Shown: positions 1 through 9,275 of the stretch, piece by piece | Layout of the letters: every line of letters begins with the position of its first letter | Position numbering within the stretch: the first letter of the stretch is position 1 | Origin: Cohnella abietis | Lineage (GTDB): Bacteria; Bacillota; Bacilli; Paenibacillales; Paenibacillaceae | Direction of reading: 5' to 3' | Length of the DNA stretch: 64,000 bases | Assembly: GCF_004295585.1 (NCBI RefSeq) | Contig: NZ_AP019400.1 | Span: forward strand, 6,502,501-6,566,500 | Made by a program: the position numbers and the translations under genes | Notes under the pieces: model-generated | Seen by the model: the letters and a program-made list of their open reading frames with translations, nothing else | Database searches by the model: none | What the model was told of the DNA's origin: nothing

Positions 1-1325
1 TTGCATGCATCGGCATAATCGCTGTCCAAATAAGATTCGTATTCGTCCACCAGTGGGAGCTGCCATACTCGCTCTCCGAATGGCTCGCCAGCGGATTTGA
101 GCGCTTGGACCAGCTCGTCATCTCCCAATATGCCGGCAAGCTTGGAACCGAGTGCTCCGACAACCGAATAAGTCAGCGTTGCTAGGTCAATCGCTTGCTC
201 GGCTCCAATACGGTGAGCGTAAATCAAAGCATCCGCTAGAACGAGTCGTCCTTCCGCATCTGTATTGCCTACCTGTACCGTCAGTCCGTTCGCATAACGG
301 ATAATTTCTCCGGGTAGCATGGCACGGTCTGAAGGACTGTTTTCCGCGGATGGCACCAACACTGCGACATTCGCACCCGCTCCACTACGTACCAAGATAT
401 CGAGAGCCCCGAGCACTGCCGCCGCTCCGGCCATATCCATCCGCATGTCGCTAATGTCGTTGTCACGCTTGAGACTAATGCCGCCCGTATCGAACGTGAT
501 GCCTTTACCAATCAAAGCAACGAGCGGTTTCGTTTCGTCCGTGCAATACCGCACCTCAATAAACACGGGCGAATGCACGCTGCCTTTGCCTACAGCCATC
601 AAGCCGGCAAAACCAAGGCGCTCCAGCTCCTCGCCTTCATAGACGAAAACTTGCGCTTTAGAGCCCTCGAACCTTTCCACCGTTCTTTCGGCCAATGTAC
701 TGGGACGCAAATAATTAGGAGGCTCGTTAGTCAGATCGCGCGCCCACATCGTGCTTTCTGCTCGTACTTGACCACGCTGGATCGCCTCTCGCGATTCCAT
801 ACTTTCCTCGCCGACGAAATACACGGTCACAGTTTGTCTGTTATCCGAGTCAGTGTCCGTGTCTGTGTCGGCATCCGTGTCCGTGTCCGTTGCAGAGTCC
901 TTGTCCGCATCCGTCTTTTTCTTATATTTATCGAACGAATAAGTGCCGAGTAGCGTGCCTTCGGCCCAAGCTGCAATCGCATCTGACTTACCGCCATTAA
1001 CAAAAGTAGCGGCAGATTGTAGCGCTTCGAATGAAACCGACGCTGTCCTGCGCTTTTCCTTCAGTAACGCACGCCCGGCGTTACCTGCCGCCTCTCTTAG
1101 GAATGACGATTGAAGCTTCGCCACCTCCCCCAAGCCGACGAGCAAGATATCCGGTTCGCCGCTACGACCATAAAACCACGTCACGGCATGCCTAGCTCCC
1201 ATGTGCGGTAAAATCGTCATCCCCCTGAACGATTCCCGTATGGTTTGCAATTCCGGCAAGCTTTCCGTGAAGACCGGAAGGATCAATGTCTGTATGAATT
1301 CGGCTCCTCCGATTTCAAACTTCAT
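1..1325 (-). CDS. pepA: Leucyl aminopeptidase, M17 family (3' end beyond window)
   Basis: Cytosolic metallo-exopeptidase that removes N-terminal residues from peptides. 441 codons are visible and the C-terminus lies off the left edge. The N-terminal substrate-selecting domain is about residues 1-170. The catalytic domain carries the metal-site motifs GKGITFDTGGISLK and NTDAEGRLVLADAL, the M17 signature with the catalytic Arg. Residues about 134-162, in the linker between domains, form a low-complexity acidic run of alternating Thr and Asp encoded by a hexanucleotide repeat; this is unusual for the family. The ATG at 1323-1325 overlaps the stop of the upstream phosphoesterase (TGATG), which suggests translational coupling as the last visible gene of the operon. 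The family call is firm; a role specific to this operon is unclear. Confidence 0.93.
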   Translation of the reverse strand, partial: MKFEIGGAEFIQTLILPVFTESLPELQTIRESFRGMTILPHMGARHAVTWFYGRSGEPDILLVGLGEVAKLQSSFLREAAGNAGRALLKEKRRTASVSFEALQSAATFVNGGKSDAIAAWAEGTLLGTYSFDKYKKKTDADKDSATDTDTDADTDTDTDSDNRQTVTVYFVGEESMESREAIQRGQVRAESTMWARDLTNEPPNYLRPSTLAERTVERFEGSKAQVFVYEGEELERLGFAGLMAVGKGSVHSPVFIEVRYCTDETKPLVALIGKGITFDTGGISLKRDNDISDMRMDMAGAAAVLGALDILVRSGAGANVAVLVPSAENSPSDRAMLPGEIIRYANGLTVQVGNTDAEGRLVLADALIYAHRIGAEQAIDLATLTYSVVGALGSKLAGILGDDELVQALKSAGEPFGERVWQLPLVDEYESYLDSDYADAC

Positions 1326-2230
1326 CAAGCCTTTCCTCCATTTGCTTCAACAATCCATGTCTCGAATTCCGGCTTGTCCTCGTATAGGCGGATAACGCGG
1401 GCGCCTCTTTGTAATTTGCCATAGCAATTGTACCCTGTCACACGACCGTAGCACAGGCGAATGCCATGAAGGGTTCCGCAATAATCATTATCATGATCGT
1501 GACCGACAAAAGTGCCCATCACATCCCCCATCTGAATCATTGCGGCGAACAAACCGCTGTTGATCTTGGGACATTCTACTTCCTCTTCTTTCGTGCCTAT
1601 CACCTGATCGCCGTTCCATGCGGCTTCGTATTCCGGAATCGGAATGTGGAAAAAGGCAAGAGAGGAAAGGGGCCCCCCATTGTGCTCCGAGAGCTTGCGC
1701 GATTGCTCCGTATACCAATTAATTTGATCGGAGTGAATCCATGCGTAGCCACCGATCGCTTCCGGGGCGTTAATACCCGAGTCTAAGAAATACATTGCAG
1801 CAGTATCCTTGCTTCCCGTTGAATCTTTTAATTTTAGAACAAAATTGCCAACTCCGTTAATGTCAGCGGGGCCGGCAGCAGAGAGACACAGCTCATTTTC
1901 CAACTGGATGTCCAGCAGTTCCTCCTTCGTGACTCCCGCTTCCGCATCGTGATTGCCGAACACGGCTGCCCAAGGAACCTGCGACTCCACGACAGGGGCA
2001 ATTGCCCTATGAAAAGATGCTTTGGGGTCGGCAACGCCATGACTCCAGATCATGTCTCCTGTCAATACGACTAAATCTGGCTTTTCCGACGCAATGATGC
2101 TTTTAACCAAGGCCGCCGTCCGACTGTCGCTTTCCCGATCCTTCTCTTTGTCATCTCCGAAATGCATGTCCGTAAATTGTACGATCGTAAAGGTTCCATC
2201 CGACCCGAATTTTAATTGTTTACGCTCCAT
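1325..2230 (-). CDS. Calcineurin-like metallophosphoesterase
   Basis: Predicted two-metal phosphomonoesterase or phosphodiesterase of about 301 residues. The family's metal ligands are in order: TDMHFG (about residue 20), LTGDMIW (57), FGNHDAE (91), FHIPIPEY (about 195) and GHDHDND (about 240). There is no signal peptide, so it should be cytosolic. I chose the ATG at 2230 because a GAGGAGG sequence lies 9 nt upstream; an in-frame GTG at 2239 is too close to it. The start overlaps the PfkB kinase stop by 11 nt. Its place in an uptake operon with a glycerophosphodiesterase and a sugar kinase suggests it removes phosphate from an imported compound or intermediate; the substrate is not readable from sequence. 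Confidence 0.85.
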   Translation of the reverse strand: MERKQLKFGSDGTFTIVQFTDMHFGDDKEKDRESDSRTAALVKSIIASEKPDLVVLTGDMIWSHGVADPKASFHRAIAPVVESQVPWAAVFGNHDAEAGVTKEELLDIQLENELCLSAAGPADINGVGNFVLKLKDSTGSKDTAAMYFLDSGINAPEAIGGYAWIHSDQINWYTEQSRKLSEHNGGPLSSLAFFHIPIPEYEAAWNGDQVIGTKEEEVECPKINSGLFAAMIQMGDVMGTFVGHDHDNDYCGTLHGIRLCYGRVTGYNCYGKLQRGARVIRLYEDKPEFETWIVEANGGKA

Positions 2231-3212
2231 CCGCTGCACTCCTCCTCAAATCAGGCGCTGAGACTACACATTGATCCGTTGTATATTCCATTTTATCGGC
2301 AATAAACCGCTCTAAGGCCATCCGATCCGGGGTTCCCGTGCTTCCACCGAATTGGCTAACCGACATTGCACCACAGGCATTGGCGTACAATAAACATTGC
2401 TCGATCGGTTGACCGGATAAAAAGCCGAAAATGTATCCCGCGTTAAAAGAATCTCCAGCCCCAGTCGTATCTATGACAGGAACCTTGAATCCGGACCTGT
2501 ACTTCGTAGTCTTATCAACCGTCGCTACAGCTCCAGTCGAACCGAGCTTAAGCACGAAATGCCGGCTATGTTTGGAAAGCTCCCTTATACTCTCTTCTAT
2601 CGAGAATTGACGAGTATATTGTTTGACTTCGACTTCATTCATGAAGAAGACATCCACGACATTCATCAATTCAAATATACCATCATACCATTCTCCTGTA
2701 TCGTCCCAACCGACATCAATGGAAGTCGTTAATCCAAGCTCCTTCAGTTTAAACACCATTTCCATGTAATCTCTATGATTTTGGCTTCCTTTGTAGCCTG
2801 TCAAATGAACATGCCGACCTAGCGTCACGCTTTTCATATCCAGCTGCTGCAAGCTCAGCTCCGCGTTAGAACCTGCATAGGTTATAAAGGATCTATCTTT
2901 GTCCGGATTAATGGCAATGGAAATGCCGGTATTATTCAAGGTGCTAGTTTTGATAAATCTGGTATCGATACCATGTCGATTGAATTGCTCCCGTACAAAT
3001 TGACCGAAGCCATCCCCTCCAAGGTTCCCATTAAAAGCCACCTTCATCCCGAGCTTGGCGAGTGCTAGGCTAAATAAAGCCGCACCGCCACCGACATGGA
3101 GAGTCATATTATCAACAAACACTTCTTGTCCAGGCTCCGGTATCTCCCTGCAGCCTGCAACGACCAAATCAATATTCACGTCTCCGATTACTATTGCATC
3201 GAATGATTTCAA
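2220..3212 (-). CDS. PfkB/ribokinase-family sugar kinase
   Basis: ATP-dependent carbohydrate kinase of 330 residues. It opens with IVIGDVNIDLVV, the glycine-rich N-terminal motif, and carries the anion-hole and catalytic-base signature DTTGAGDSFNAGY near residue 250. The length matches ribokinase or fructokinase relatives. The start appears to be TTG at 3212, because the only nearby ATG (3219) is out of frame. It lies 40 nt downstream of the LacI regulator and overlaps the metallophosphoesterase. It probably phosphorylates the sugar or polyol released from the imported substrate; the exact sugar cannot be assigned. Confidence 0.88.
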   Translation of the reverse strand: MKSFDAIVIGDVNIDLVVAGCREIPEPGQEVFVDNMTLHVGGGAALFSLALAKLGMKVAFNGNLGGDGFGQFVREQFNRHGIDTRFIKTSTLNNTGISIAINPDKDRSFITYAGSNAELSLQQLDMKSVTLGRHVHLTGYKGSQNHRDYMEMVFKLKELGLTTSIDVGWDDTGEWYDGIFELMNVVDVFFMNEVEVKQYTRQFSIEESIRELSKHSRHFVLKLGSTGAVATVDKTTKYRSGFKVPVIDTTGAGDSFNAGYIFGFLSGQPIEQCLLYANACGAMSVSQFGGSTGTPDRMALERFIADKMEYTTDQCVVSAPDLRRSAADGA

Positions 3213-3252
3213 TGTTCATCCCGTCCCCGTAACTGCGGTTTGCTTAATTAAG

Positions 3253-4272
3253 TCATACATGATCCTTATTAAGCCGCTGGCAGCTTTCGCGCACGACCAA
3301 GCGATGCTCTAACACGACATCGGTCGTCGGAATTTCTATTCCGGAAATTTGCTTCAGCAGCACGTCCATCGTTACTGTTCCCATCTGTTGAATGGGCTGC
3401 TCCATCGAAGTCAGCGTCGGCCGAACAAGCTCCGTAAACAAGCTTCCGTCAAATCCCATAACGGATATATCCTCCGGCACGCGCAGGTTACGATCCCGAA
3501 TGCAGTTCATAGCACCAATCGCCATATCATCGCTCACAGCGAATACTGCGGTAGGTCGTCGTTCGATGCTGAGCAGCTCTTTCATTTGTTCATAACCGCT
3601 TTTGACCTTGTAATCACCAAATCGGATATACTCATCCATTACTCTTTTATCATTATCTTCCATTGCATTTCGGTAACCGCTGTAACGATTTTGACCTGAT
3701 GTGATGTCCCGCATGTCGCCCCCGATAAATCCGATTGTTTCATGACCGAGCTCAATCAAATATCGAGTTGCTTCATAAGAAGCGATATAGTCGTCAATGA
3801 TGACAGATACGAAATCTTGTTCCAGCGGCTTTACGCTAGAAAAAATAACAGGTATTTTGATTTTATGAATGAAGCTACGAATGTCTTCATTCATCTTCTC
3901 ATGCATGATAATGATGCCTTCGACCCGCATTTCTTGAAATACGTTCAAATACTTTAGCTCTTTGTCTATATTTTCGCTTATATTACATACGAGAAGACTA
4001 TATCCATTGGCGCTTGCCCGGTCTTCAATGCTGCTAAGAATCGTCGAATAGAAGCTCGATGTGAGATCTGGTACGATAACGCCAATTAAGTTCGTTTTTT
4101 TACGTACCAAGCTGCGGGCGATTTGACTCGGAGCATATCCCAACTCTTGTATGGCACGGTTCACTTTAGACTTGAGATCGTCTTTTACGTACCTTTCTCC
4201 GTTCAGAACACGGGACACTGTAGTCACCGAGACCCCCGCGTGTTTCGCTACGTCTGTTATTTTGACCTGCAT
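3253..4272 (-). CDS. LacI-family transcriptional regulator
   Basis: DNA-binding repressor of 339 residues. The N-terminus VKITDVAKHAGVSVTTVSRV is a textbook LacI helix-turn-helix, followed by LNGERYV (hinge helix) and a periplasmic-binding-protein-like effector domain with IGVIVPDLTSSFYS at about 60-75. The start is placed at the ATG at 4272, with GAGGTG 7 nt upstream; a longer reading from 4308 would add 12 residues before the conserved start. It sits inside the transport and catabolic operon and is the obvious candidate to bind the identical 14-bp operators at 8083 and 9234. The sugar-like effector is unknown. Confidence 0.92.
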   Translation of the reverse strand: MQVKITDVAKHAGVSVTTVSRVLNGERYVKDDLKSKVNRAIQELGYAPSQIARSLVRKKTNLIGVIVPDLTSSFYSTILSSIEDRASANGYSLLVCNISENIDKELKYLNVFQEMRVEGIIIMHEKMNEDIRSFIHKIKIPVIFSSVKPLEQDFVSVIIDDYIASYEATRYLIELGHETIGFIGGDMRDITSGQNRYSGYRNAMEDNDKRVMDEYIRFGDYKVKSGYEQMKELLSIERRPTAVFAVSDDMAIGAMNCIRDRNLRVPEDISVMGFDGSLFTELVRPTLTSMEQPIQQMGTVTMDVLLKQISGIEIPTTDVVLEHRLVVRESCQRLNKDHV

Positions 4273-4353
4273 ATCTCTCACCTCGTTGAAGAACTGCAAA
4301 GCTATCAATGAGATGGATTCGCCGCCAAAGCGATATATCCTCTTCTTCCCTTA

Positions 4354-5238
4354 TTATTCGACAAACAGCGGCTGTGAAAAGGCGGAATAGCCACCTTCCA
4401 AATAGACCGCGATTCTCACGTACCCTTCATCCCCTTTGCACGCATACGTCGCCTGCTTGATCCTACCCGTAGTTTCCTGTAGCACTTGTCCATCTTTACC
4501 AAAAAACGTGACGTATTTATACATCTTGTCTAACAGCTCATTCGAACGAAGGTTGACCACGATTGTATTTCCATCTACTTGAATTCCGTCGAACCCATAG
4601 CCCGTAGAAATATAAAAGTTGCCTTTCGTAATCGCATCGACGATCGCTTCGTTCGTGTTTTCTTTAGCCATGACCATGTTCCAGGCCCGCTTCTCTTGAC
4701 CGTACACGTGGGAATCGTCGTTGCCGAAGCCCCATACTTTACGTCCAGAGGAGAGCAGAGCGTCCCATTTGTCAAAAGCGATATCGTACTCCGGGTTCCC
4801 GTCTCCGTTATAAACTTCAACCCCGAGGAAATTTTCCAGCTTGAACATATCTTCCAAGTTCCAAAAGTTCGAGAAATATCGATTCGGGTGGACAAGTACG
4901 GCAAACCCTCCGTTTTCCACCGTCAAATCTACGAATCGCTGATAGTTTTCAATCGTAAATTCATTGCTGTAATTTTCTAAAATACTCCGTGGCGGTTTGA
5001 CGAGAAGCATGTGCGTTTGTGGACTGCTCACCTCGGTCGCTTCGAAAACCGTCGGAATTTCTCTTTCGCTTACGTGCTCCGTAATTTTGTCATGATCGGA
5101 AATACCGAGAAAATCGTATCCTCCGTACATTTTATAAACCGTTTCAAGGGGGAACCAGCCATCGCTGTTTGTCGTATGGTTATGGAAGCTTCCTCTTAAC
5201 CAAGTCCCTGTCTCTACATACGGGTTCACTATTTTCAT
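4354..5238 (-). CDS. PHP-domain metallohydrolase (CehA/McbA-like)
   Basis: Protein of about 294 residues with a polymerase-and-histidinol-phosphatase fold. Near the N-terminus it has GSFHNHTTNSDGW (HxH metal ligands), then GISDHDKI, LVHPNRY (about residue 125) and GFGNDDSHVYG, giving the usual set of PHP metal ligands. No signal peptide is seen. Such proteins are phosphoesterases or related hydrolases. An alternative ATG 12 nt upstream (5250) has the Shine-Dalgarno too close. It lies 28 nt from the upstream permease stop, within the operon. With the GDPD-like protein and the metallophosphoesterase it is the third putative phosphoester hydrolase at this locus. Confidence 0.82.
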   Translation of the reverse strand: MKIVNPYVETGTWLRGSFHNHTTNSDGWFPLETVYKMYGGYDFLGISDHDKITEHVSEREIPTVFEATEVSSPQTHMLLVKPPRSILENYSNEFTIENYQRFVDLTVENGGFAVLVHPNRYFSNFWNLEDMFKLENFLGVEVYNGDGNPEYDIAFDKWDALLSSGRKVWGFGNDDSHVYGQEKRAWNMVMAKENTNEAIVDAITKGNFYISTGYGFDGIQVDGNTIVVNLRSNELLDKMYKYVTFFGKDGQVLQETTGRIKQATYACKGDEGYVRIAVYLEGGYSAFSQPLFVE

Positions 5239-5266
5239 CTGTCTTCCCATCCTCTCCTGCGCTTCT

Positions 5267-6175
5267 TTACTCTTTTATAGAACCGATCATTATTCCCTTG
5301 GCAAAATAGCGCTGAACGAAGGGATATATAATAATAATCGGAGTGACAACAACGATAATTGTAGCCATTTTTAGCGAATTTCCGGTGACCGTCATTTTCT
5401 CAAGCATTTCATAATTTACGCCGGCTGCTTGATTAAGCGTATCCCGCATCGCTTCCGCGCTCATAAGCATTTCTTGCAACAGCGTGGACAACGGACGTAA
5501 TTCGGCTTTACGAACATAAAAGGCGCCAGTGAACCAATCGTTCCAATGACCAACAGCGCTAAACAAACCTATGACCGCAATAACCGGTCGACTGAGCGGC
5601 ATAATAATACGTAAGAAGATAGAAAAGTCGTTATACCCATCAATCCGTGCCGATTCCTCCAAGCTCGGATGAATTTGTTGAAAAAATGTTCGCATAATAA
5701 TCAAGTTCCATGCACTATACAAGCTTGGAATGACATAAACCCAGATCGTATTAGTAAGATGAATTGATTTTAGAAGCATGTAGTAGGGAATAATGCCCCC
5801 GCTGAATAGCATCGTGAAAAAAATGAACATCATAAAAAACTTTCCGCCAGGTAACGTTTTGCTTTTTACCGCATACGCCGCCATCGCCGTCAAAAACAAG
5901 CTGCAAATGGTGCCTACAACCGTGCGGAAAACAGACACCCCGAATGCAGTGGAAATATTGGCGGCTTCGAATACTTTCTTGAAATTATCCAAGGACCATA
6001 TTCTCGGTAAAAATGTAATACCGCCTCTCTCCGCATCTTTGCCGGGATTAAATGCTAGAGCCACTATGTTCAGGAAAGGAAGAATAATCGATAGGCATAA
6101 TGCAATAATTAGCAAATAATTGACGATTTTGAACACTCTTTCGCCCATACTGAGTTTATAAAATTCGTTCCCCAA
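5267..6175 (-). CDS. Carbohydrate ABC transporter permease, LplC/MalG type
   Basis: Inner-membrane permease of 302 residues with about six transmembrane segments (first at 17-40, last near 272-292). The EAA loop EESARIDGYNDFSIFLRIIM, which contacts the ATPase, lies at about 180-200. The C-terminus ends in the GSIKE-type tail usual for this class. Start is a TTG at 6175 behind a repeated AGGAGG run. It pairs with the permease at 8091-9038 and the lipoprotein between them. No ATPase gene is present in the locus, so a shared MsmX-type ATPase is likely, as is known for many Firmicute sugar importers. Confidence 0.92.
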   Translation of the reverse strand: MGNEFYKLSMGERVFKIVNYLLIIALCLSIILPFLNIVALAFNPGKDAERGGITFLPRIWSLDNFKKVFEAANISTAFGVSVFRTVVGTICSLFLTAMAAYAVKSKTLPGGKFFMMFIFFTMLFSGGIIPYYMLLKSIHLTNTIWVYVIPSLYSAWNLIIMRTFFQQIHPSLEESARIDGYNDFSIFLRIIMPLSRPVIAVIGLFSAVGHWNDWFTGAFYVRKAELRPLSTLLQEMLMSAEAMRDTLNQAAGVNYEMLEKMTVTGNSLKMATIIVVVTPIIIIYPFVQRYFAKGIMIGSIKE

Positions 6176-6202
6176 TTTCCTCCTCCTCCTTTTAGAAGGA
6201 AC

Positions 6203-6233
6203 GGCGGCTTATTCGGCTTTGAATAAAGCCGCC
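6203..6233 (-). other. Intercistronic hairpin after the solute-binding protein gene
   Basis: The arms GGCGGCTTATTC and GAATAAAGCCGCC pair with one bulged base around a 6-nt loop. The hairpin sits between the binding-protein stop (6260) and the next permease start (6175) and lacks a T-run. It is likely an mRNA-stabilising or attenuating structure that lets the binding protein be made in excess over the permease. Confidence 0.6.
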
Positions 6234-6259
6234 CTCCTCCCTCTACTTATGATGAGCAA

Positions 6260-7990
6260 TTAGTGTGATGGATTAAATAGTACCTTTGTTTTCGGATCCG
6301 CATTTTTATCGCCAACAAGCTTCAGATAGTCATCCAATCCGGCAGCTCGCATTTGCTTCAAAGCGGATTCCAACACTTTTTTCGCTTCGTCTAAGCTCTT
6401 GCTGTAATAAGCACGAATTAAGCTATCGTTATAATTATCTAAAGCCGCTTTTAATTCGGTCCCTTTATTGAACTCGCCTAGAAACGATACCGGCGTGTAT
6501 CCATCGACGATAACCGCATTTTTGCGTTTCTCTTCCCATTTCCAGAAATCGATCGCTTTTTGCCCTCGTTGATCATTTTTCAATTTGTCGCCATATTCCA
6601 TTTCGCCGAAATCGGCCATATTATGGTTGTCTGTGCTACCCAAAATTTCGCCCCAGCTATTGTTTACGCCTTTAAAGCCCAGTTTTTTCGCTTCATTCGG
6701 ATTACTCGCCAGTAAATCAAGCACTTCTTGTTTCACAAGCGGGTTACCGTCCTTATCTAACGTGTAATCGCGGCCTTCCAAGCCATATTTCCAAAGCAGC
6801 TTGCCTTCTTTGCTCGCTAGGTAATCGGCGAACTTGGCGACATCTGCAGGATTTTTCGTCGTTGATGGGATCGCCCATGCCGCATAGCCGGATTTGAAAT
6901 TGACTTGCATTTGGTAGTCCCCATCTACACTATTCAGAGGACCAAGTGGTAGGTAGTGCAAATCTTGATTGTAATCCTGGTAGTTATGCGTATCTGCGAT
7001 AATTGCCCAAGAGCCGTTAATCGCCCCTTCCGATGAACGACTTTCATCCATCGTGAACAGTTCAGGTGAAATCAGCTTTTCTTTCAACATTTTCTGAAAA
7101 TACTCCACTTTTTTCATCGCATATTCTGTTTCGGCTTCGTGAAGAACTTTTCCATCCTTTGTTTGTTTGATACGTTGGTCTTCTGCGCCCCACATTAAGT
7201 CCGTGAATAGGAATCCCCAATCTCGGCGGCCGTCTGATCCCCAATATCCAGGTCCGATAGGCGTTACTTCCTTGCCGTTGTTATCCTTAAATTTACCTTC
7301 TTTAATTTTTTTGGCCAATTCGTACAATTGCTCCGATGTCTTGATCGTGGATGGATCGATATTCAAAGCTTCTGCGATATCTTTCCGAATATATGGACCA
7401 GAGACATACTTGTTTGAATCATAGCCGCCTTCTCGATTGATGTTCATATGAGCAAAATAAGTGGAGCCGTTGAATTCCGGACGGAACATAACGCCATACT
7501 TTGTATCCAGCGGTAAGAAATCGTCCTGCAAATATTTGCTATATACCTTCGTATCCTTCAGCAGTGGAGTCAAGTCCGTGAACATCCCTTCTCGAGCCGC
7601 TTTCAGCACGACAGGCATTTCCTTCCGACCACTGTTATTCAAATAGAAAGCAATAAAATCAGGTAAGTCATTCGCTGCGATGCCCGCGATCAGACCGTCG
7701 ATGGAACGGCTGGCTTTCATGATCTCAATCTCGTAATCGATACCCGTTTCTTTTTTAATTCTCTCTTTAATTTCCGGGTTCATATCTTCCGTATAATCAT
7801 CGGTACCCATGAAAATAAGCCCTTTGATCTTACGGTCAGCTATCCAAGTAGCCGGCTTACCTTCGGGCACAACTGAAGGTGTCCCGCTTTGAGTCGGTTC
7901 AGCCTTGTTATTGTTGCCATTAGTACAGCCTGCGAGCAGCAATACCCCTACTAGTGGTATCGCAAAATACTTTGCCCAGTTCTTGTTCAT
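6260..7990 (-). CDS. Extracellular solute-binding lipoprotein of the ABC importer (LplA-like)
   Basis: Substrate-capture protein of 576 residues anchored outside the membrane. The signal peptide ends in the lipobox LLLAGC with the lipidated Cys at 22, followed by a low-complexity Asn/Ser/Pro linker. The length fits the large LplA/YtcQ-type family-1 binding proteins that handle oligosaccharides or complex glycans. ATG at 7990 follows a GGGG-containing ribosome site. It lies between the two permease genes, an order that is common for these importers. The ligand is not identifiable; the neighbouring phosphoester hydrolases hint at a phosphate-containing compound. Confidence 0.9.
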   Translation of the reverse strand: MNKNWAKYFAIPLVGVLLLAGCTNGNNNKAEPTQSGTPSVVPEGKPATWIADRKIKGLIFMGTDDYTEDMNPEIKERIKKETGIDYEIEIMKASRSIDGLIAGIAANDLPDFIAFYLNNSGRKEMPVVLKAAREGMFTDLTPLLKDTKVYSKYLQDDFLPLDTKYGVMFRPEFNGSTYFAHMNINREGGYDSNKYVSGPYIRKDIAEALNIDPSTIKTSEQLYELAKKIKEGKFKDNNGKEVTPIGPGYWGSDGRRDWGFLFTDLMWGAEDQRIKQTKDGKVLHEAETEYAMKKVEYFQKMLKEKLISPELFTMDESRSSEGAINGSWAIIADTHNYQDYNQDLHYLPLGPLNSVDGDYQMQVNFKSGYAAWAIPSTTKNPADVAKFADYLASKEGKLLWKYGLEGRDYTLDKDGNPLVKQEVLDLLASNPNEAKKLGFKGVNNSWGEILGSTDNHNMADFGEMEYGDKLKNDQRGQKAIDFWKWEEKRKNAVIVDGYTPVSFLGEFNKGTELKAALDNYNDSLIRAYYSKSLDEAKKVLESALKQMRAAGLDDYLKLVGDKNADPKTKVLFNPSH

Positions 7991-8082
7991 GCATCTTGTC
8001 CCCTTTTCAAAATGATTTTATGAAATACGCCGATAAGCGTCTTCCACCGAATGAGTGGTTTTGGCATGTGGTAGCGATTTTA

Positions 8083-8096
8083 TGGAAACGTTACCA
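8083..8096. promoter_or_regulatory. LacI-type operator inside the operon
   Basis: TGGAAACGTTACCA is a near-palindrome with the CG centre typical of LacI/CcpA-family operators. It is the exact reverse complement of the site at 9234-9247. It overlaps the TAA stop of the first permease (8091-8093), so it lies inside the transcription unit rather than at a promoter. Confidence 0.6.
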
Positions 8097-9038
8097 CAAT
8101 GAAGTATCCGAAACCTTACGGGAAATCCGATTGGCCATAATGACCAAAATCAAGCCGATTAATCCTTGTAACAAGCCTACCGCGGTGGCATAACCGTACT
8201 GGCCGCTTTGCAAGCCCGTGCGAATGATATAAGTATCCAATATATCCGAGAGTTCCATATTGCCCGGTGTTCGAAGCAAGTAAAGCTGATCGAAACCTGC
8301 GGACAAGATGTTGCCCAGAGATAAAATGAAAAGAATTACGATAGTAGGCGTGATCGACGGCAGAGTGATATTCCAAATTTCCCGGAGCTTGCTAGCCCCA
8401 TCAATCTTTGCCGCTTCGTACATGTCTGGATTTACTCCTGAAATAGCTGCCATATAAATGATCGAGTCCCAGCCGATAGACTTCCAAAGATGACTTCCGA
8501 ACATGATTTGGTAAAAGTATTTTGCATCCATCATAAAAAATGTACTTCCGTCTCCCCCCATATTCGATATGGCTATATTTAATAAGCCGGTATCGGGAGC
8601 GAGTATTCGTTGAAGTAAGCCTACAACAACGACCCAAGAAATGAAGTGAGGCAAGTAAAGGATACTTTGCGAAACGTTCTTGAACCACTTAGAACGTATT
8701 TCATTAAACATCAGGGCCAGAATGATTGGAAATGGCAAGTATAGAAACAATTTTAGTCCGCTGATGATAAGTGTATTTTTAATCAATTGCGTGCTTTGAT
8801 ACGAATTAAAGAAGGTTTTGAAGTATTCTAGACCAACCCAAGGACTTCCCATAATCCCTTTATTGAACTTGTATTCCTTAAAGGCTAGCAATAATCCCCC
8901 CATCGGTATGTAAGCAAAAATGACGAAAAATACGATACAAGGCAATAGCATGAAGTACAAATATCGGTGCTGGAAAATGCTTTTGCGTAACGCTCGTTCT
9001 GGCTTATACAGCTTTAGGGGTAAGCTCGTCTGCTTCAT
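8091..9038 (-). CDS. Carbohydrate ABC transporter permease, LplB type
   Basis: Inner-membrane permease of 315 residues with about six transmembrane segments. The EAA loop YEAAKIDGASKLREIWNITL lies around 210-230, and the N-terminal region has YLYFMLLPCIVFFVIFAYIP as the first membrane helix. I placed the start at the ATG at 9038 because AAGGTGA lies 10 nt upstream; a longer reading from 9158 adds 40 residues without family character. It is the first gene behind the promoter near 9300 and leads the operon. Confidence 0.92.
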   Translation of the reverse strand: MKQTSLPLKLYKPERALRKSIFQHRYLYFMLLPCIVFFVIFAYIPMGGLLLAFKEYKFNKGIMGSPWVGLEYFKTFFNSYQSTQLIKNTLIISGLKLFLYLPFPIILALMFNEIRSKWFKNVSQSILYLPHFISWVVVVGLLQRILAPDTGLLNIAISNMGGDGSTFFMMDAKYFYQIMFGSHLWKSIGWDSIIYMAAISGVNPDMYEAAKIDGASKLREIWNITLPSITPTIVILFILSLGNILSAGFDQLYLLRTPGNMELSDILDTYIIRTGLQSGQYGYATAVGLLQGLIGLILVIMANRISRKVSDTSLW

Positions 9039-9233
9039 AAGACAGAAATCACCTTCTTTCCGGTTAATACCTATGTGCTGAACGACGGTTGCAATGAGAC
9101 TTGGAATACGAGGTTTCATCCCAAAACCTGAGTATGGAATCGATACCAGAATGGACATGAACTATCGACCTTGCTCTGAACACCCCCCTCTTCCTGCTCC
9201 ATAATCATGGTAGAAGCTGAATTTCGAGTTTTC

Positions 9234-9247
9234 TGGTAACGTTTCCA
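9234..9247. promoter_or_regulatory. LacI-type operator in the operon leader
   Basis: TGGTAACGTTTCCA is the same 14-bp site as at 8083-8096 in opposite orientation. It lies about 50 nt downstream of the predicted -10 box at 9298-9303, within the untranslated leader of the permease gene. This fits a roadblock or looping operator for the LacI regulator of the locus. Confidence 0.65.
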
Positions 9248-9275
9248 TATCGGGCTAAAAAATAAAACGTTTAAT

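Noticed and set aside
1466..1786. Plus-strand frame inside the metallophosphoesterase gene
   Set aside because: Lies opposite a clear enzyme gene, has no ribosome site and has no recognisable family.
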